Below are positions 1 to 7,384 of a stretch of 17,109 nucleotides of DNA, piece after piece (the stretch's first letter is position 1; every line of letters begins with the position of its first letter). Origin of the DNA: Raskinella chloraquaticus (SeqCode). Lineage in GTDB: Bacteria; Pseudomonadota; Alphaproteobacteria; Rhizobiales; UBA4765. The notes below the pieces were generated by a model, which worked only from the letters and a program-made list of their open reading frames with translations, was not told the origin of the DNA and did no database searches. The translations under genes and the position numbers were made by a program. The stretch is taken from NCBI GenBank assembly GCA_002365175.1, contig DEZK01000033.1, forward strand, positions 1 to 17,109. Direction: 5' to 3'.

Positions 1-205
1 GCCTGCAGGAAGTCGTCTGACTTTCAAAGGCTTGCGACATAAAGATAAAGATCGCGTCATTTCACCCCATCCGAAGGACAAGGCACGAATGGCAAACTGG
101 TTCGTCGACGCCCTCAACCATACCAAAGGGTATGCTTTTCGGGCTTCTCCTGCCATTTTATCCATTCGTGCCATGCCGTTTTGCCTAAATTAATGGGTCC
201 TGACC
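1..205. other. Unassigned flank beyond the glnE stop
   Basis: No identifiable gene. Two frames are open and they contradict each other. On the plus strand a frame without a start is open from position 2 to a TAA at 191-193, 63 codons. On the minus strand an ATG at 174-172 stays open to the window edge, 58 codons. Neither product resembles a family I know, and neither shows a signal peptide or membrane helix. The region looks more AT-rich than the genes beside it. It contains an inverted repeat (82-92 with 162-172) and a small hairpin (119-134). It may be intergenic DNA, a gene end, or the edge of a repeat or insertion element. Confidence 0.4.
82..172. repeat. 11-bp perfect inverted repeat flanking a small hairpin
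   Basis: GGCACGAATGG at 82-92 is matched exactly by its reverse complement CCATTCGTGCC at 162-172, with 69 bases between the arms. Inside lies a small hairpin at 119-134, CATACC-AAAG-GGTATG. The arms are too far apart for a simple terminator. A palindromic intergenic repeat or an element edge is possible, but the function is unknown. Confidence 0.45.
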
Positions 206-206
206 C
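195..206. repeat. Short palindrome at the glnE stop codon
   Basis: GGGTC at 195-199 and GACCC at 202-206 form a near-perfect palindrome whose edge touches the glnE stop codon (206-208). Read on the minus strand it is followed by ATTAATTT, a weak terminator-like context, but the stem is only 4-5 bp. It could equally be the outer end of a repeated or mobile sequence. Confidence 0.3.
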
Positions 207-3163
207 TAAGTGTGTCCAGGCTGGCCGTAGCCGCGCGATCCCCACTGACCGGCGAGGACACCGCGAACCGCCTGTGCATGAGTTTCGAGAGCGAGTGCCA
301 CAGCCGGCATATCGCTCAGCCCGCTTGTTTCGACCAGCAGAGCACTCAGCGCGGGTGAGGCATCAGCCAGGCTGACACCAGGCTCAAGGCACAGGCGCGA
401 CAATTGCAGGAGATGAGTGAAGAAGCGCCATGCTGACGACAGTTTTTCTGCATCATCGGGAGCGATCAACGCGGCGCTCGCGGCTTGGCCGAAAAGAGTG
501 TCGCCAAAATTGCCAGCCAGATCGCGATGGTCCGCAGCATGCCGTAAAACCAGATACTGGCTGAAGAAATCAATATCCGTCAGACCGCCCAGGCGTTGGC
601 GGATATCCCACAGGTCGCGCGGCGGCTTTTCCTTCAGCAGCAGGAGGCGCATATCGACAACATCGCGGGCCATCGGCTCGGGGCTCTGAGGCTGGACGAG
701 GATACGGTTCAGTATTGAGCCGAGCCGGTCGCCGAAGGCGGGATCGTTCGTCGACACAATGCGGGCCCTGGTCAGCGCCATGCGTTCCCACGTCCACGCT
801 TCGCCCGCGTGATATTCACGAAAGGCACGCAGGCTGCTGGCAAGCGGCCCCTTATTGCCCGACGGGCGCAGGCGAAAATCAACTGCATAGGCAATACCTT
901 CAGCCGTCGGGGCTGAAAGGGCCGCCACCAGGCGCTGCGTCAGACGGGTATAATACTCGGCGGCATAGAGGCTCTTGCGGCCATTGGATGGAGCATCGTG
1001 ATCATCTTCGTAGACGAGCAGGAGATCGACATCCGAGGTCGCAGTCATTTCCCGCGATCCCAGCCGCCCCAGTGCAATGATGGCGTGCGCCGGCACAGGC
1101 GTCACGCCGTAGCGCTCGACATGCTCCGCGAGGACACGGTTATGCAGCGCTTTGATGATGACGTCGGCAATACGGCTATAGGCCTTTCCTGCAGCAAGCG
1201 GGGAGAGACGACGCGCGACGATATAAGTGCCGACCAGAAATATCATTTCCTGGGTCGTACGCCGCGCCTGATCAAGCGCCTCGCCATAGTCGACATCGTG
1301 GCCAAGCCCGCGCTGGACCTGGCTTGCGAGTTCGGCGAGCGGATCGCCACTCTCACCCTGCAGGCTATCGATCAGGCCGTCGATCAATCGCGGACGTCGG
1401 GCCAGATCCTGCGACAGGCGGGGCGCGGTTGACAAAATGCGGGTGATCAGATCGAGCAGACCGGGATTGGAGCGCAACAGCGAAAAGAACTGCACGCCAT
1501 AAGGCAGCTGCGATAAAAAGCGATCAAAGGCCACCAATGTCGCCTCCGGCTCGCCCCCCGCGCTAATTGCTTCGAGGAGGCGCGGGGTGATTTCAGCCAG
1601 CCGCGCACGCGCCGGCGTCGAGCGGGTAGCCGGATATCGCCCGCGCTGCCAGCCCTGGATGATGTCAGCGATGCGGTCGGGATCCTCAAAGCCGATCTCG
1701 CCGAGCGCTCGGCGTACGTCGACATTTCCAACACCGGATGAGAAATCAACATGCTGCAGCGCCGAGGCGGTCTTCGGCTTATCCTCGAAGAGCACACTGT
1801 AATGACCCCTCACGCAGGCCACCGTATCGCGGACCACCCGTTCAAGGGTCTTTGCGGCCTTGAACCCGGCAAACCGCGCGAACGCATCAAGTGCGGCTGG
1901 CTCGTCAGGCAAGCGGTGCGTCTGCGCGTCGTCAACCATCTGCAGGCGATGCTCGAGGCGCCGCAACTCGCCATAGGCAGCGGTGAGATCGCGGCGTGTG
2001 CTGGCGCTGATCCACTGGCGCTTTTCAAGAGCCGCCATAACGTCCAGCGTCGGTGTCTGGCGCAATGTCTGGTCGCGTCCGCCGCCGATCAGCTGTTGTG
2101 TCTGGACAAAAAATTCAATCTCCCGGATACCACCAGCACCGAGCTTGAGATCGCGGCCTGCAATATCAGTCCCGGTCAGATCCTTGGCTTCTTCGATCAT
2201 GCGCTTCATCGCATGGATTTCGGCAATCGCCGCGTAGTCGAGATATTTGCGCCAGATAAAAGGAGCAACATCGCTGAGGAACAGATCGGCTGCCTCGCGA
2301 TCGCCAGCAATCGGCCTGGCCTTGATATAGGCGGCCCGCTCCCAGTTCTGACCGATCGACTCGTAATAGTTGCGTGCCAGCCCTGTCGAGATCGCCAGAG
2401 GATATGTACCTGGATCGGGACGCAATCTGAGATCGACGCGAAAGACAAATCCGTCGTGATCACGATGTGACAGGATACGGGAAAGCTGTTGGGTCAGCCG
2501 GACAAAAAAAGCCTGATGCTCATCGGGCCGGCGCAACGCGACCTTGTCCTGCTCATAAAAGGCGATGAGATCGATATCGGAAGAATAATTGAGTTCGCCC
2601 GCGCCCAGCTTCCCCATCGCCAGCAGGAAATATCCGCAGTCTTTCTGCGGCCGCGCGTGCGAAGGAAGCTGGATGTCACCCCTGTCTGCCGCACGGCGCA
2701 GCAGGATATCAAGAACAGCGTTCACAGCGTGCTCGGCAAAGTCGCTGAGGCGGGCAATAACGGTCGTCACGTTCCACACGCCGCCGAGATCGGCGAGTGC
2801 AATCAGCAGGGCCTGTTCCTGCCGCATCAAGCGAAGATCGTGCATGAGGGCCGCATCGTCGGGCGCTGTTTTGCCAAGCGCCGACAACGCAGTGATCAAC
2901 CGGTCGAAACTGTGCGCGGGGGTATCGCCAAGGAGGCGCAGAAAGCGGGGCACATCGCGTGAAACAAGATCAAACAGAAAGGGGGAACCGGCAAAGACAC
3001 CGGCAATGAACGCTGCCAGTTGTTCGTTGTCCGCCAGAAGCCCGCCAAGTTTCGCCTGCTCGTCCTTGTTGAGCGTTTTTATCCAGGCGTGGAAACGCTT
3101 GCGGGCTGTGGCGTTCGCCACCGGCGCTGCGTCCAGAGCAATGGCTTTGGCCAGAACACTCAT
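206..3163 (-). CDS. glnE: Bifunctional glutamine synthetase adenylyltransferase/deadenylyltransferase
   Basis: This cytoplasmic enzyme adds AMP to glutamine synthetase and removes it, under control of PII proteins, so it sets ammonium assimilation. The 985 residues hold two nucleotidyltransferase domains. The N-terminal one, which deadenylylates in this family, has the metal-binding motif SSDIDL (D196, D198) and FRVDLRLRPDP near 241-251. The C-terminal one, which adenylylates, has LGSREMTATSDVDLLLVYE with D711 and D713, and a second FRLRPSGNKG motif. A helical linker separates them. The length is usual for the family (E. coli 946). The ATG start shares four bases (ATGA) with the stop of the upstream kinase gene, which fixes the start and suggests translational coupling. 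The last residues (GSRGYGQPGHT) look like an unstructured tail, and the stop touches a palindrome. Confidence 0.97.
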   Translation of the reverse strand: MSVLAKAIALDAAPVANATARKRFHAWIKTLNKDEQAKLGGLLADNEQLAAFIAGVFAGSPFLFDLVSRDVPRFLRLLGDTPAHSFDRLITALSALGKTAPDDAALMHDLRLMRQEQALLIALADLGGVWNVTTVIARLSDFAEHAVNAVLDILLRRAADRGDIQLPSHARPQKDCGYFLLAMGKLGAGELNYSSDIDLIAFYEQDKVALRRPDEHQAFFVRLTQQLSRILSHRDHDGFVFRVDLRLRPDPGTYPLAISTGLARNYYESIGQNWERAAYIKARPIAGDREAADLFLSDVAPFIWRKYLDYAAIAEIHAMKRMIEEAKDLTGTDIAGRDLKLGAGGIREIEFFVQTQQLIGGGRDQTLRQTPTLDVMAALEKRQWISASTRRDLTAAYGELRRLEHRLQMVDDAQTHRLPDEPAALDAFARFAGFKAAKTLERVVRDTVACVRGHYSVLFEDKPKTASALQHVDFSSGVGNVDVRRALGEIGFEDPDRIADIIQGWQRGRYPATRSTPARARLAEITPRLLEAISAGGEPEATLVAFDRFLSQLPYGVQFFSLLRSNPGLLDLITRILSTAPRLSQDLARRPRLIDGLIDSLQGESGDPLAELASQVQRGLGHDVDYGEALDQARRTTQEMIFLVGTYIVARRLSPLAAGKAYSRIADVIIKALHNRVLAEHVERYGVTPVPAHAIIALGRLGSREMTATSDVDLLLVYEDDHDAPSNGRKSLYAAEYYTRLTQRLVAALSAPTAEGIAYAVDFRLRPSGNKGPLASSLRAFREYHAGEAWTWERMALTRARIVSTNDPAFGDRLGSILNRILVQPQSPEPMARDVVDMRLLLLKEKPPRDLWDIRQRLGGLTDIDFFSQYLVLRHAADHRDLAGNFGDTLFGQAASAALIAPDDAEKLSSAWRFFTHLLQLSRLCLEPGVSLADASPALSALLVETSGLSDMPAVALALETHAQAVRGVLAGQWGSRGYGQPGHT

Positions 3164-4554
3164 GCCGGCGCCGCCAGTGGCATGGTGATGACCACACGCA
3201 ATCCCGGCTGGTTATCTTCCAGAAGGAGCGTGCCATGATGCAGGCGTATGATAGCCAGGACCAGTGACAATCCCAGGCCCGCGCCGGGCTGCGAGCGGCT
3301 TTTTTCCAGCCGGACGAAACGTTCGAGAACACGGCTGCGATCAGCCTCGAGGATGCCCGGACCGCGATCAGAAACGCTCAGTCTGGTCTGACCATCGACC
3401 AGCGCCAGCGAGATGGTGATGGTCGGCGGCGGCAGGCTCGCGGCCGGCCGGCTGAACTTGATGGCGTTGTCGATCAGGTTCGAGAGCGCGCGGGCCAGCA
3501 GCTCGCGATTGCCTCGTATCACCGCACTGCCTGGCGCCTCGATCATCAGTTGAAATCCCGCCTCTTCGGCAACCACATCGTAGAGATCGCCAATCCCGTT
3601 GACGACGTCACGCAGATCGATGCGTGCCAGACCCGCCGCCCCCTCGCCACCCTCGGCGCGCGCGATCAGCAGCAGCGCATCGAAGGTGCGGATCAACCCA
3701 TCCGTTTCAGACAGAACCGCAGACAATTCCTCGCGCGCCTGGTCGCTCGTCAGCGTCTGGCGGAGCGCACCCTCGACGCGGCTGCGCAGACGGTTCAGCG
3801 GCGTTTTGAGATCATGGGCGATGTTATCTGATACTTCCTTCAGCCCATGCATCAATTCCTCGATGCGCGCTAACATCGTATTGACGCTGCCGCCCAGGCG
3901 ATCAAATTCGTCACCAGAGCCGGACAGCGGCAGACGCTTGCTGAGATCGCCCGCCATGATGGCGTGGCTTGAGGCCGTCATGTCATCGATGCGCCGGGCG
4001 ATACGCATCGCAACCAGCGAGCCGCCGCCAAGGCCGAATGCCAGGACAACGATACCAGCAGCAATCGCGGCGTTGACCACGATCGCCCGCAGCCGCGCCT
4101 GCTCGGCAAGATCACGGCCGACAACGAGACGAAACCCGCCGGGCATCTCGACGATACGCACAGACGCCTCGCGCTGGCGCGTATCGGATGGATCATCGTG
4201 TGAATAGGTAATGAGGCGGGGACCAAGGTCGCTCAGTATACCAGGCTGCAGCGACAGCAGATTGCCGGCAAGCGGCTGGCCCTGGGGATTGGTGAGCAGA
4301 TAGAGATAGGCGCCGGGGCGGTTGGCGCGCCGGGTGACCGCCAGATAAAGGCCGCGCAGACCGGTCGTGCGGTAGGTCGTTGCCAGTGCGTCAATTTCTT
4401 CCTTTAGGGCGGTTTCGCTCTGCTCACGCAACAGGTTCTGGGCCTGATAGGAAATAACCGCAATGAGGGTCGCCGCAACCAGGGCTGCCAGCGCCACAAA
4501 GGCCAGAGACAGCCTGAAAGCTGTTGTGCGGATGAGCCTAACGAGACGCGTCAC
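3160..4554 (-). CDS. Sensor histidine kinase (HAMP, HisKA, HATPase_c)
   Basis: This inner-membrane sensor kinase of 464 aa partners the response regulator just upstream. A first membrane helix lies at about 14-36 and a periplasmic sensor region at about 40-155. The second helix is at 157-180 and a HAMP linker follows to about 235. The phospho-acceptor motif is DNIAHDLKTPLNRLR with H247. The ATP-binding domain has an N box (LSNLIDNAIKF, N363), a D box (SDRGPGI, about 395-401) and a G box (GAGLGLSLV, about 424-432). I chose the GTG at 4554, which overlaps the regulator gene by 17 bases. The same frame is open to 4785, but that extension is the regulator's coding sequence read in another frame and has no membrane or domain character. 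The 3' end overlaps glnE by ATGA. The stimulus is unknown. Confidence 0.93.
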   Translation of the reverse strand: MTRLVRLIRTTAFRLSLAFVALAALVAATLIAVISYQAQNLLREQSETALKEEIDALATTYRTTGLRGLYLAVTRRANRPGAYLYLLTNPQGQPLAGNLLSLQPGILSDLGPRLITYSHDDPSDTRQREASVRIVEMPGGFRLVVGRDLAEQARLRAIVVNAAIAAGIVVLAFGLGGGSLVAMRIARRIDDMTASSHAIMAGDLSKRLPLSGSGDEFDRLGGSVNTMLARIEELMHGLKEVSDNIAHDLKTPLNRLRSRVEGALRQTLTSDQAREELSAVLSETDGLIRTFDALLLIARAEGGEGAAGLARIDLRDVVNGIGDLYDVVAEEAGFQLMIEAPGSAVIRGNRELLARALSNLIDNAIKFSRPAASLPPPTITISLALVDGQTRLSVSDRGPGILEADRSRVLERFVRLEKSRSQPGAGLGLSLVLAIIRLHHGTLLLEDNQPGLRVVITMPLAAPA

Positions 4555-5218
4555 GGACCATGTATCCAGCACCGCGGACGGTATGAAGGAGCGGGCTTGC
4601 AAAACCGCGATCGATCTTGCCGCGCAAGCGCGACATGTGAACGTCGATGACGTTCGTCTGCGGGTCGAAATGATAGTCCCAGACGTTTTCCAGCAACATG
4701 GTGCGGGTGACGACCTGCCCGGCATGGCGCAGCAGATATTCAAGAAGTCGGAACTCGCGCGGCTGCAAATCGATCTCCTGGCCATCGCGGGTGACGCGGC
4801 GAGCGAGACGGTCCAGCATCAATCCGCCAACCTTGAAAATGGTCTGCTCGGGTACGCCTCCCTTGCGTCGCGCCAGCGCTTCGAGGCGGGCAAGAAGCTC
4901 GACGAAGGCGTATGGCTTGGCGAGATAGTCATCGCCTCCCGCGCGCAGTCCAACGACCCGATCATCAACCTGCCCGAGAGCGGAGAGGATGAGGGCTGGC
5001 GTATCGTGCCCTTCGCTGCGCAAGGCGGCGATCAGCGACAGGCCATCTCTTTTTGGGAGCATACGATCAACGATGAGAGCGTCGTAACTGTTCTCCTCTG
5101 CCCTGAACAGACCTTCCTCGCCATCATGGACGACATCGACGGTATGGCCGGATTCTTCGAGGGCGCGCGCCAGATAGCGCGCCGCCTCGCGGTCATCCTC
5201 AACAAGCAAGACTTTCAT
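4538..5218 (-). CDS. OmpR/PhoB-type response regulator
   Basis: A 226-aa transcriptional regulator that would be phosphorylated by the kinase encoded just downstream. The receiver domain (1-115) carries the acidic pair D8-D9, phospho-acceptor D51 in IVDRMLPKRDG, S79 and K101. The winged-helix DNA-binding domain (about 125-222) has RVTRDGQEIDLQPREFRLLEYLL and ends in VRGAGYMV, typical of the OmpR family. The frame continues upstream to 5422 inside degP, but homology begins at MKVLLVEDD, so the ATG at 5218 is the start. No strong ribosome binding site precedes it. It sits 91 bp after degP, behind a strong hairpin. It resembles the regulator found next to degP in rhizobial genomes. Its target genes are unknown. 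Confidence 0.93.
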   Translation of the reverse strand: MKVLLVEDDREAARYLARALEESGHTVDVVHDGEEGLFRAEENSYDALIVDRMLPKRDGLSLIAALRSEGHDTPALILSALGQVDDRVVGLRAGGDDYLAKPYAFVELLARLEALARRKGGVPEQTIFKVGGLMLDRLARRVTRDGQEIDLQPREFRLLEYLLRHAGQVVTRTMLLENVWDYHFDPQTNVIDVHMSRLRGKIDRGFASPLLHTVRGAGYMVRDASR

Positions 5219-5254
5219 GCGGACATTATGAAGGGTTATCGCCTGATTGCGAAG

Positions 5255-5289
5255 AGGCGGCGCCAGGCAATTGAAGCCCAACGCCGCCT
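5255..5289 (-). terminator. Strong 14-bp intergenic hairpin between degP and the regulator gene
   Basis: On the minus-strand RNA, AGGCGGCG pairs with CGCCGCCU for eight base pairs. Three U-G or G-U wobble pairs and GGC/GCC follow, closing a seven-base loop (UUCAAUU). The stem of 14 pairs fills all 35 bases and starts 20 bases after the degP stop. No U-run follows (CUCUUCGC), so it may be a weak or Rho-assisted terminator, an attenuator, or a 3'-end protecting structure for the upstream mRNA. Confidence 0.5.
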
Positions 5290-5309
5290 TCTGGACCAGC
5301 CGATAGTGC

Positions 5310-6785
5310 TCAACCCTGCTGTAGGGGAAGCGGAACAAAGATCGACCGTCCCTTGGACTGGATGCGGGCCAGCACAGATTTTTGCCCGTTTGATCGCGCA
5401 TCAGCGAGTTTTGCCTGCACATCGGCAGGCTTCGCCACAGGCTCGCCTGCGATATCGAGGATGATGTCGCCAGCCTTTATGCCCTTGGCAGCGGCCACAC
5501 CACGCGGGTCAACGGCTGCAATCGTGACGCCTTTGCCCTCACCCGTGGCGGGCGACAGGGTAAGTCCGAGACTGCCAAGCGTGGCGGGAGAGCGTTCATC
5601 GGGCGCATCAGCGCGCTCCTGATCACCTGGCAGCTTGCCCAGATTAACGGTGAGCGTTGACTTCTGCCCACGGCGTTGAATGTCGAGCTTGTAGCTGGTT
5701 CCAGGCAGCAGGGCAGCAACCCGGCGCTGGAGATCGCGGCTGTCGTGCACCGCTTCGCCGTCGATGGCGAGGATGGCATCGCCAGGCTTCACGCCGGCGC
5801 GCGCGGCAGGGCTGGAGGGCTGGACATCGGCAACCAGGGCGCCCGTGGTTGCACTCAACCCCAGCGACGCGGCGATCTCATCTGTCACCGGCTGGATCTG
5901 GACACCAAGCCAGCCGCGCACCACGGTCCCGTCCTTGCGCAGTTGCGCCACGACGGTCTGGGCGAGCGTCGCGGGGATCGCGAATCCAATGCCAACCGAA
6001 CCACCGCTTGGCGAGTAGATGGCGGTGTTGATGCCGATGACATCGCCATCGAGATTGAAGGTGGGGCCGCCGGAATTGCCGCGATTGACCGGCGCATCGA
6101 TCTGCAGGAAATCGTCATAAGGACCAGCGCCGATATCGCGACCGCGTGCCGACAATATGCCTGCCGTTACCGTGCCGCCAAGGCCGAAGGGGTTGCCGAT
6201 CGCCACCACCCAGTCACCAATGCGGGGCTGCGCGCTGGCAAAATTCACGAACGGAAGCGGCTTGTCGGCGTCCACCTTGAGGAGGGCTAAGTCGGTTCGC
6301 GGATCGCGGCCGACCAGTTTGCCATTCAATTTTTGACCATCATCTGTGATGATTTTGTAGGCTGACCCGCCCTCGACCACATGGTTATTGGTGAGGAGGT
6401 AGCCATCGTTTGTAATGAAGAAGCCTGACCCCTGAGCCGCGCTCGGGCGCGGAGCCTGCTGCCCGCGCTCGTCGCGGAACTGGCGGAAATAGCGGTAAAG
6501 CGGATGATCGGGCGAGAGTTCGGGAATGTCGTTCGCATCGGCGGACGAATTCTGCACATTGTCACGTTGGACGATGACGGCGACCACCGCCGGTTTGACG
6601 CGGGCCACCACATCGGCAAAGCCGGTCGGGCGAATGGAGACGGGCGCTTCGGCGCGCGCCGTGCTCAACGCATGGACCGGCAGAGCGCTGCCAGCGGCAA
6701 AGCCGCCGACCAGCGCCAGCGCAGCAGCAGCGCCAAGCAGCGCGCGACGATGACGGGACAGGAGAGATGAGTTCTGGTTCGACAT
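5310..6785 (-). CDS. degP: DegP/HtrA-type periplasmic serine endoprotease with two PDZ domains
   Basis: This protease and chaperone degrades or refolds damaged envelope proteins in the periplasm. The 491-aa protein begins with a basic segment and a hydrophobic stretch (about 15-40) that serves as signal peptide or anchor. The trypsin-like domain carries the full triad: H135 in TNNHVVEGG, D165 in TDLALLKV, and S238 in NRGNSGGP. PDZ1 spans about 290-382 (GWLGVQIQPV onward) and PDZ2 about 405-488. I chose the ATG at 6785 because GAGG lies upstream at good distance and the signal sequence follows. An earlier GTG (6815) and ATG (6812) are in frame but would only add about ten residues. It follows ccmH by 65 bp, where a hairpin abuts the ribosome binding site. 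Location after ccmH matches rhizobial degP. Confidence 0.95.
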   Translation of the reverse strand: MSNQNSSLLSRHRRALLGAAAALALVGGFAAGSALPVHALSTARAEAPVSIRPTGFADVVARVKPAVVAVIVQRDNVQNSSADANDIPELSPDHPLYRYFRQFRDERGQQAPRPSAAQGSGFFITNDGYLLTNNHVVEGGSAYKIITDDGQKLNGKLVGRDPRTDLALLKVDADKPLPFVNFASAQPRIGDWVVAIGNPFGLGGTVTAGILSARGRDIGAGPYDDFLQIDAPVNRGNSGGPTFNLDGDVIGINTAIYSPSGGSVGIGFAIPATLAQTVVAQLRKDGTVVRGWLGVQIQPVTDEIAASLGLSATTGALVADVQPSSPAARAGVKPGDAILAIDGEAVHDSRDLQRRVAALLPGTSYKLDIQRRGQKSTLTVNLGKLPGDQERADAPDERSPATLGSLGLTLSPATGEGKGVTIAAVDPRGVAAAKGIKAGDIILDIAGEPVAKPADVQAKLADARSNGQKSVLARIQSKGRSIFVPLPLQQG

Positions 6786-6793
6786 GGCATCCT

Positions 6794-6830
6794 CGACGTT
6801 TGCAGGGACCATCACAGGCCCTGAACGTCG
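6794..6830 (-). promoter_or_regulatory. Hairpin directly upstream of the degP ribosome binding site
   Basis: In the ccmH-degP gap, CGACGTT (6794-6800) pairs with AACGTCG (6824-6830). After a two-base bulge, CAGGG (6803-6807) pairs with CCCTG (6819-6823), giving 12 pairs and an 11-base loop. On the mRNA the 3' arm ends in CG, directly before AGGATGCCATG of the degP start. It could modulate degP translation, act as a processing site, or separate degP expression from the ccm genes. No U-run follows, so a simple terminator is unlikely. Confidence 0.5.
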
Positions 6831-6850
6831 CCACCATGGCGCTTGCCGGA

Positions 6851-7384
6851 TTACGTGGATGTTGCGGGCGGATTACGTTTTGGTAAGGCCGGCTGCTCGT
6901 CAGAGGCTGCAAGAAGGCGTGACAGCGCCGTTTCTTCCGCTTCGCTGAGGGGGGAGGGCATGGTTGCAGCATCTTGCCTGCGGCGGGCGACAGCGAGCAC
7001 AGCCACGAAGGCTCCACCACAAAAAACAAGGACCGGTGCCAGCCACAACAGGAGCGTGCGCGCGGTCAATCGCGGTCGCAGCAAAACGAAGTCGCCATAG
7101 CGCGCCGTGAGATAGGAAAAAACGGCATCATCGCTATCGCCCGCCACAAGGCGCTCGCGGACAATCAGGCGCAGATCGCGGGCGAGCGGCGCATGCGATT
7201 CATCAATCGATTCGTTCTGGCAGACCATGCAGCGCAATTCGCGGGAGATATGGCGCGCCCTCTGTTCCAGTTGCGGATTGGCGAGGATTTCGTCGGGTTC
7301 AACCGCCCGAGCGGAACACAGACCGACGAGGATCGCGACAATGCTGACCAGCATACATCGTACAAGCGATGCCCCGCGCCTCAT
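6851..7384 (-). CDS. ccmH: Cytochrome c maturation protein CcmH (CycL)
   Basis: CcmH is a membrane-anchored thiol protein that keeps the CXXCH cysteines of apocytochrome c reduced for heme attachment in System I. The 177-aa product has an N-terminal signal peptide (about 5-28). The diagnostic motif LRCMVCQNESIDES follows, with C52 and C55. A transmembrane segment lies at about 109-133, ahead of a cytoplasmic tail. This matches the short rhizobial CycL, with no fused CcmI domain, consistent with the separate ccmI upstream. The ATG at 7384 overlaps the ccmF stop (ATGA), which fixes the start; the frame is open further upstream but only through ccmF sequence. The gene closes the ccmIEFH cluster. 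Confidence 0.96.
   Translation of the reverse strand: MRRGASLVRCMLVSIVAILVGLCSARAVEPDEILANPQLEQRARHISRELRCMVCQNESIDESHAPLARDLRLIVRERLVAGDSDDAVFSYLTARYGDFVLLRPRLTARTLLLWLAPVLVFCGGAFVAVLAVARRRQDAATMPSPLSEAEETALSRLLAASDEQPALPKRNPPATST

Noticed and set aside
4555..4785. N-terminal extension of the kinase into the regulator gene
   Set aside because: The extra residues are the regulator's sequence read in another frame, without membrane or domain character. The GTG at 4554 is the better start.
5219..5422. Extension of the first regulator upstream into degP
   Set aside because: Receiver-domain homology begins at the ATG at 5218. The extension is low-complexity translation of the intergenic hairpin and the degP 3' end.
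4463..5464. A 333-codon plus-strand open frame and other long antisense frames (for example 1751-2470)
   Set aside because: They lie opposite well-supported minus-strand genes, match no family, and follow the codon bias of the real gene on the other strand.
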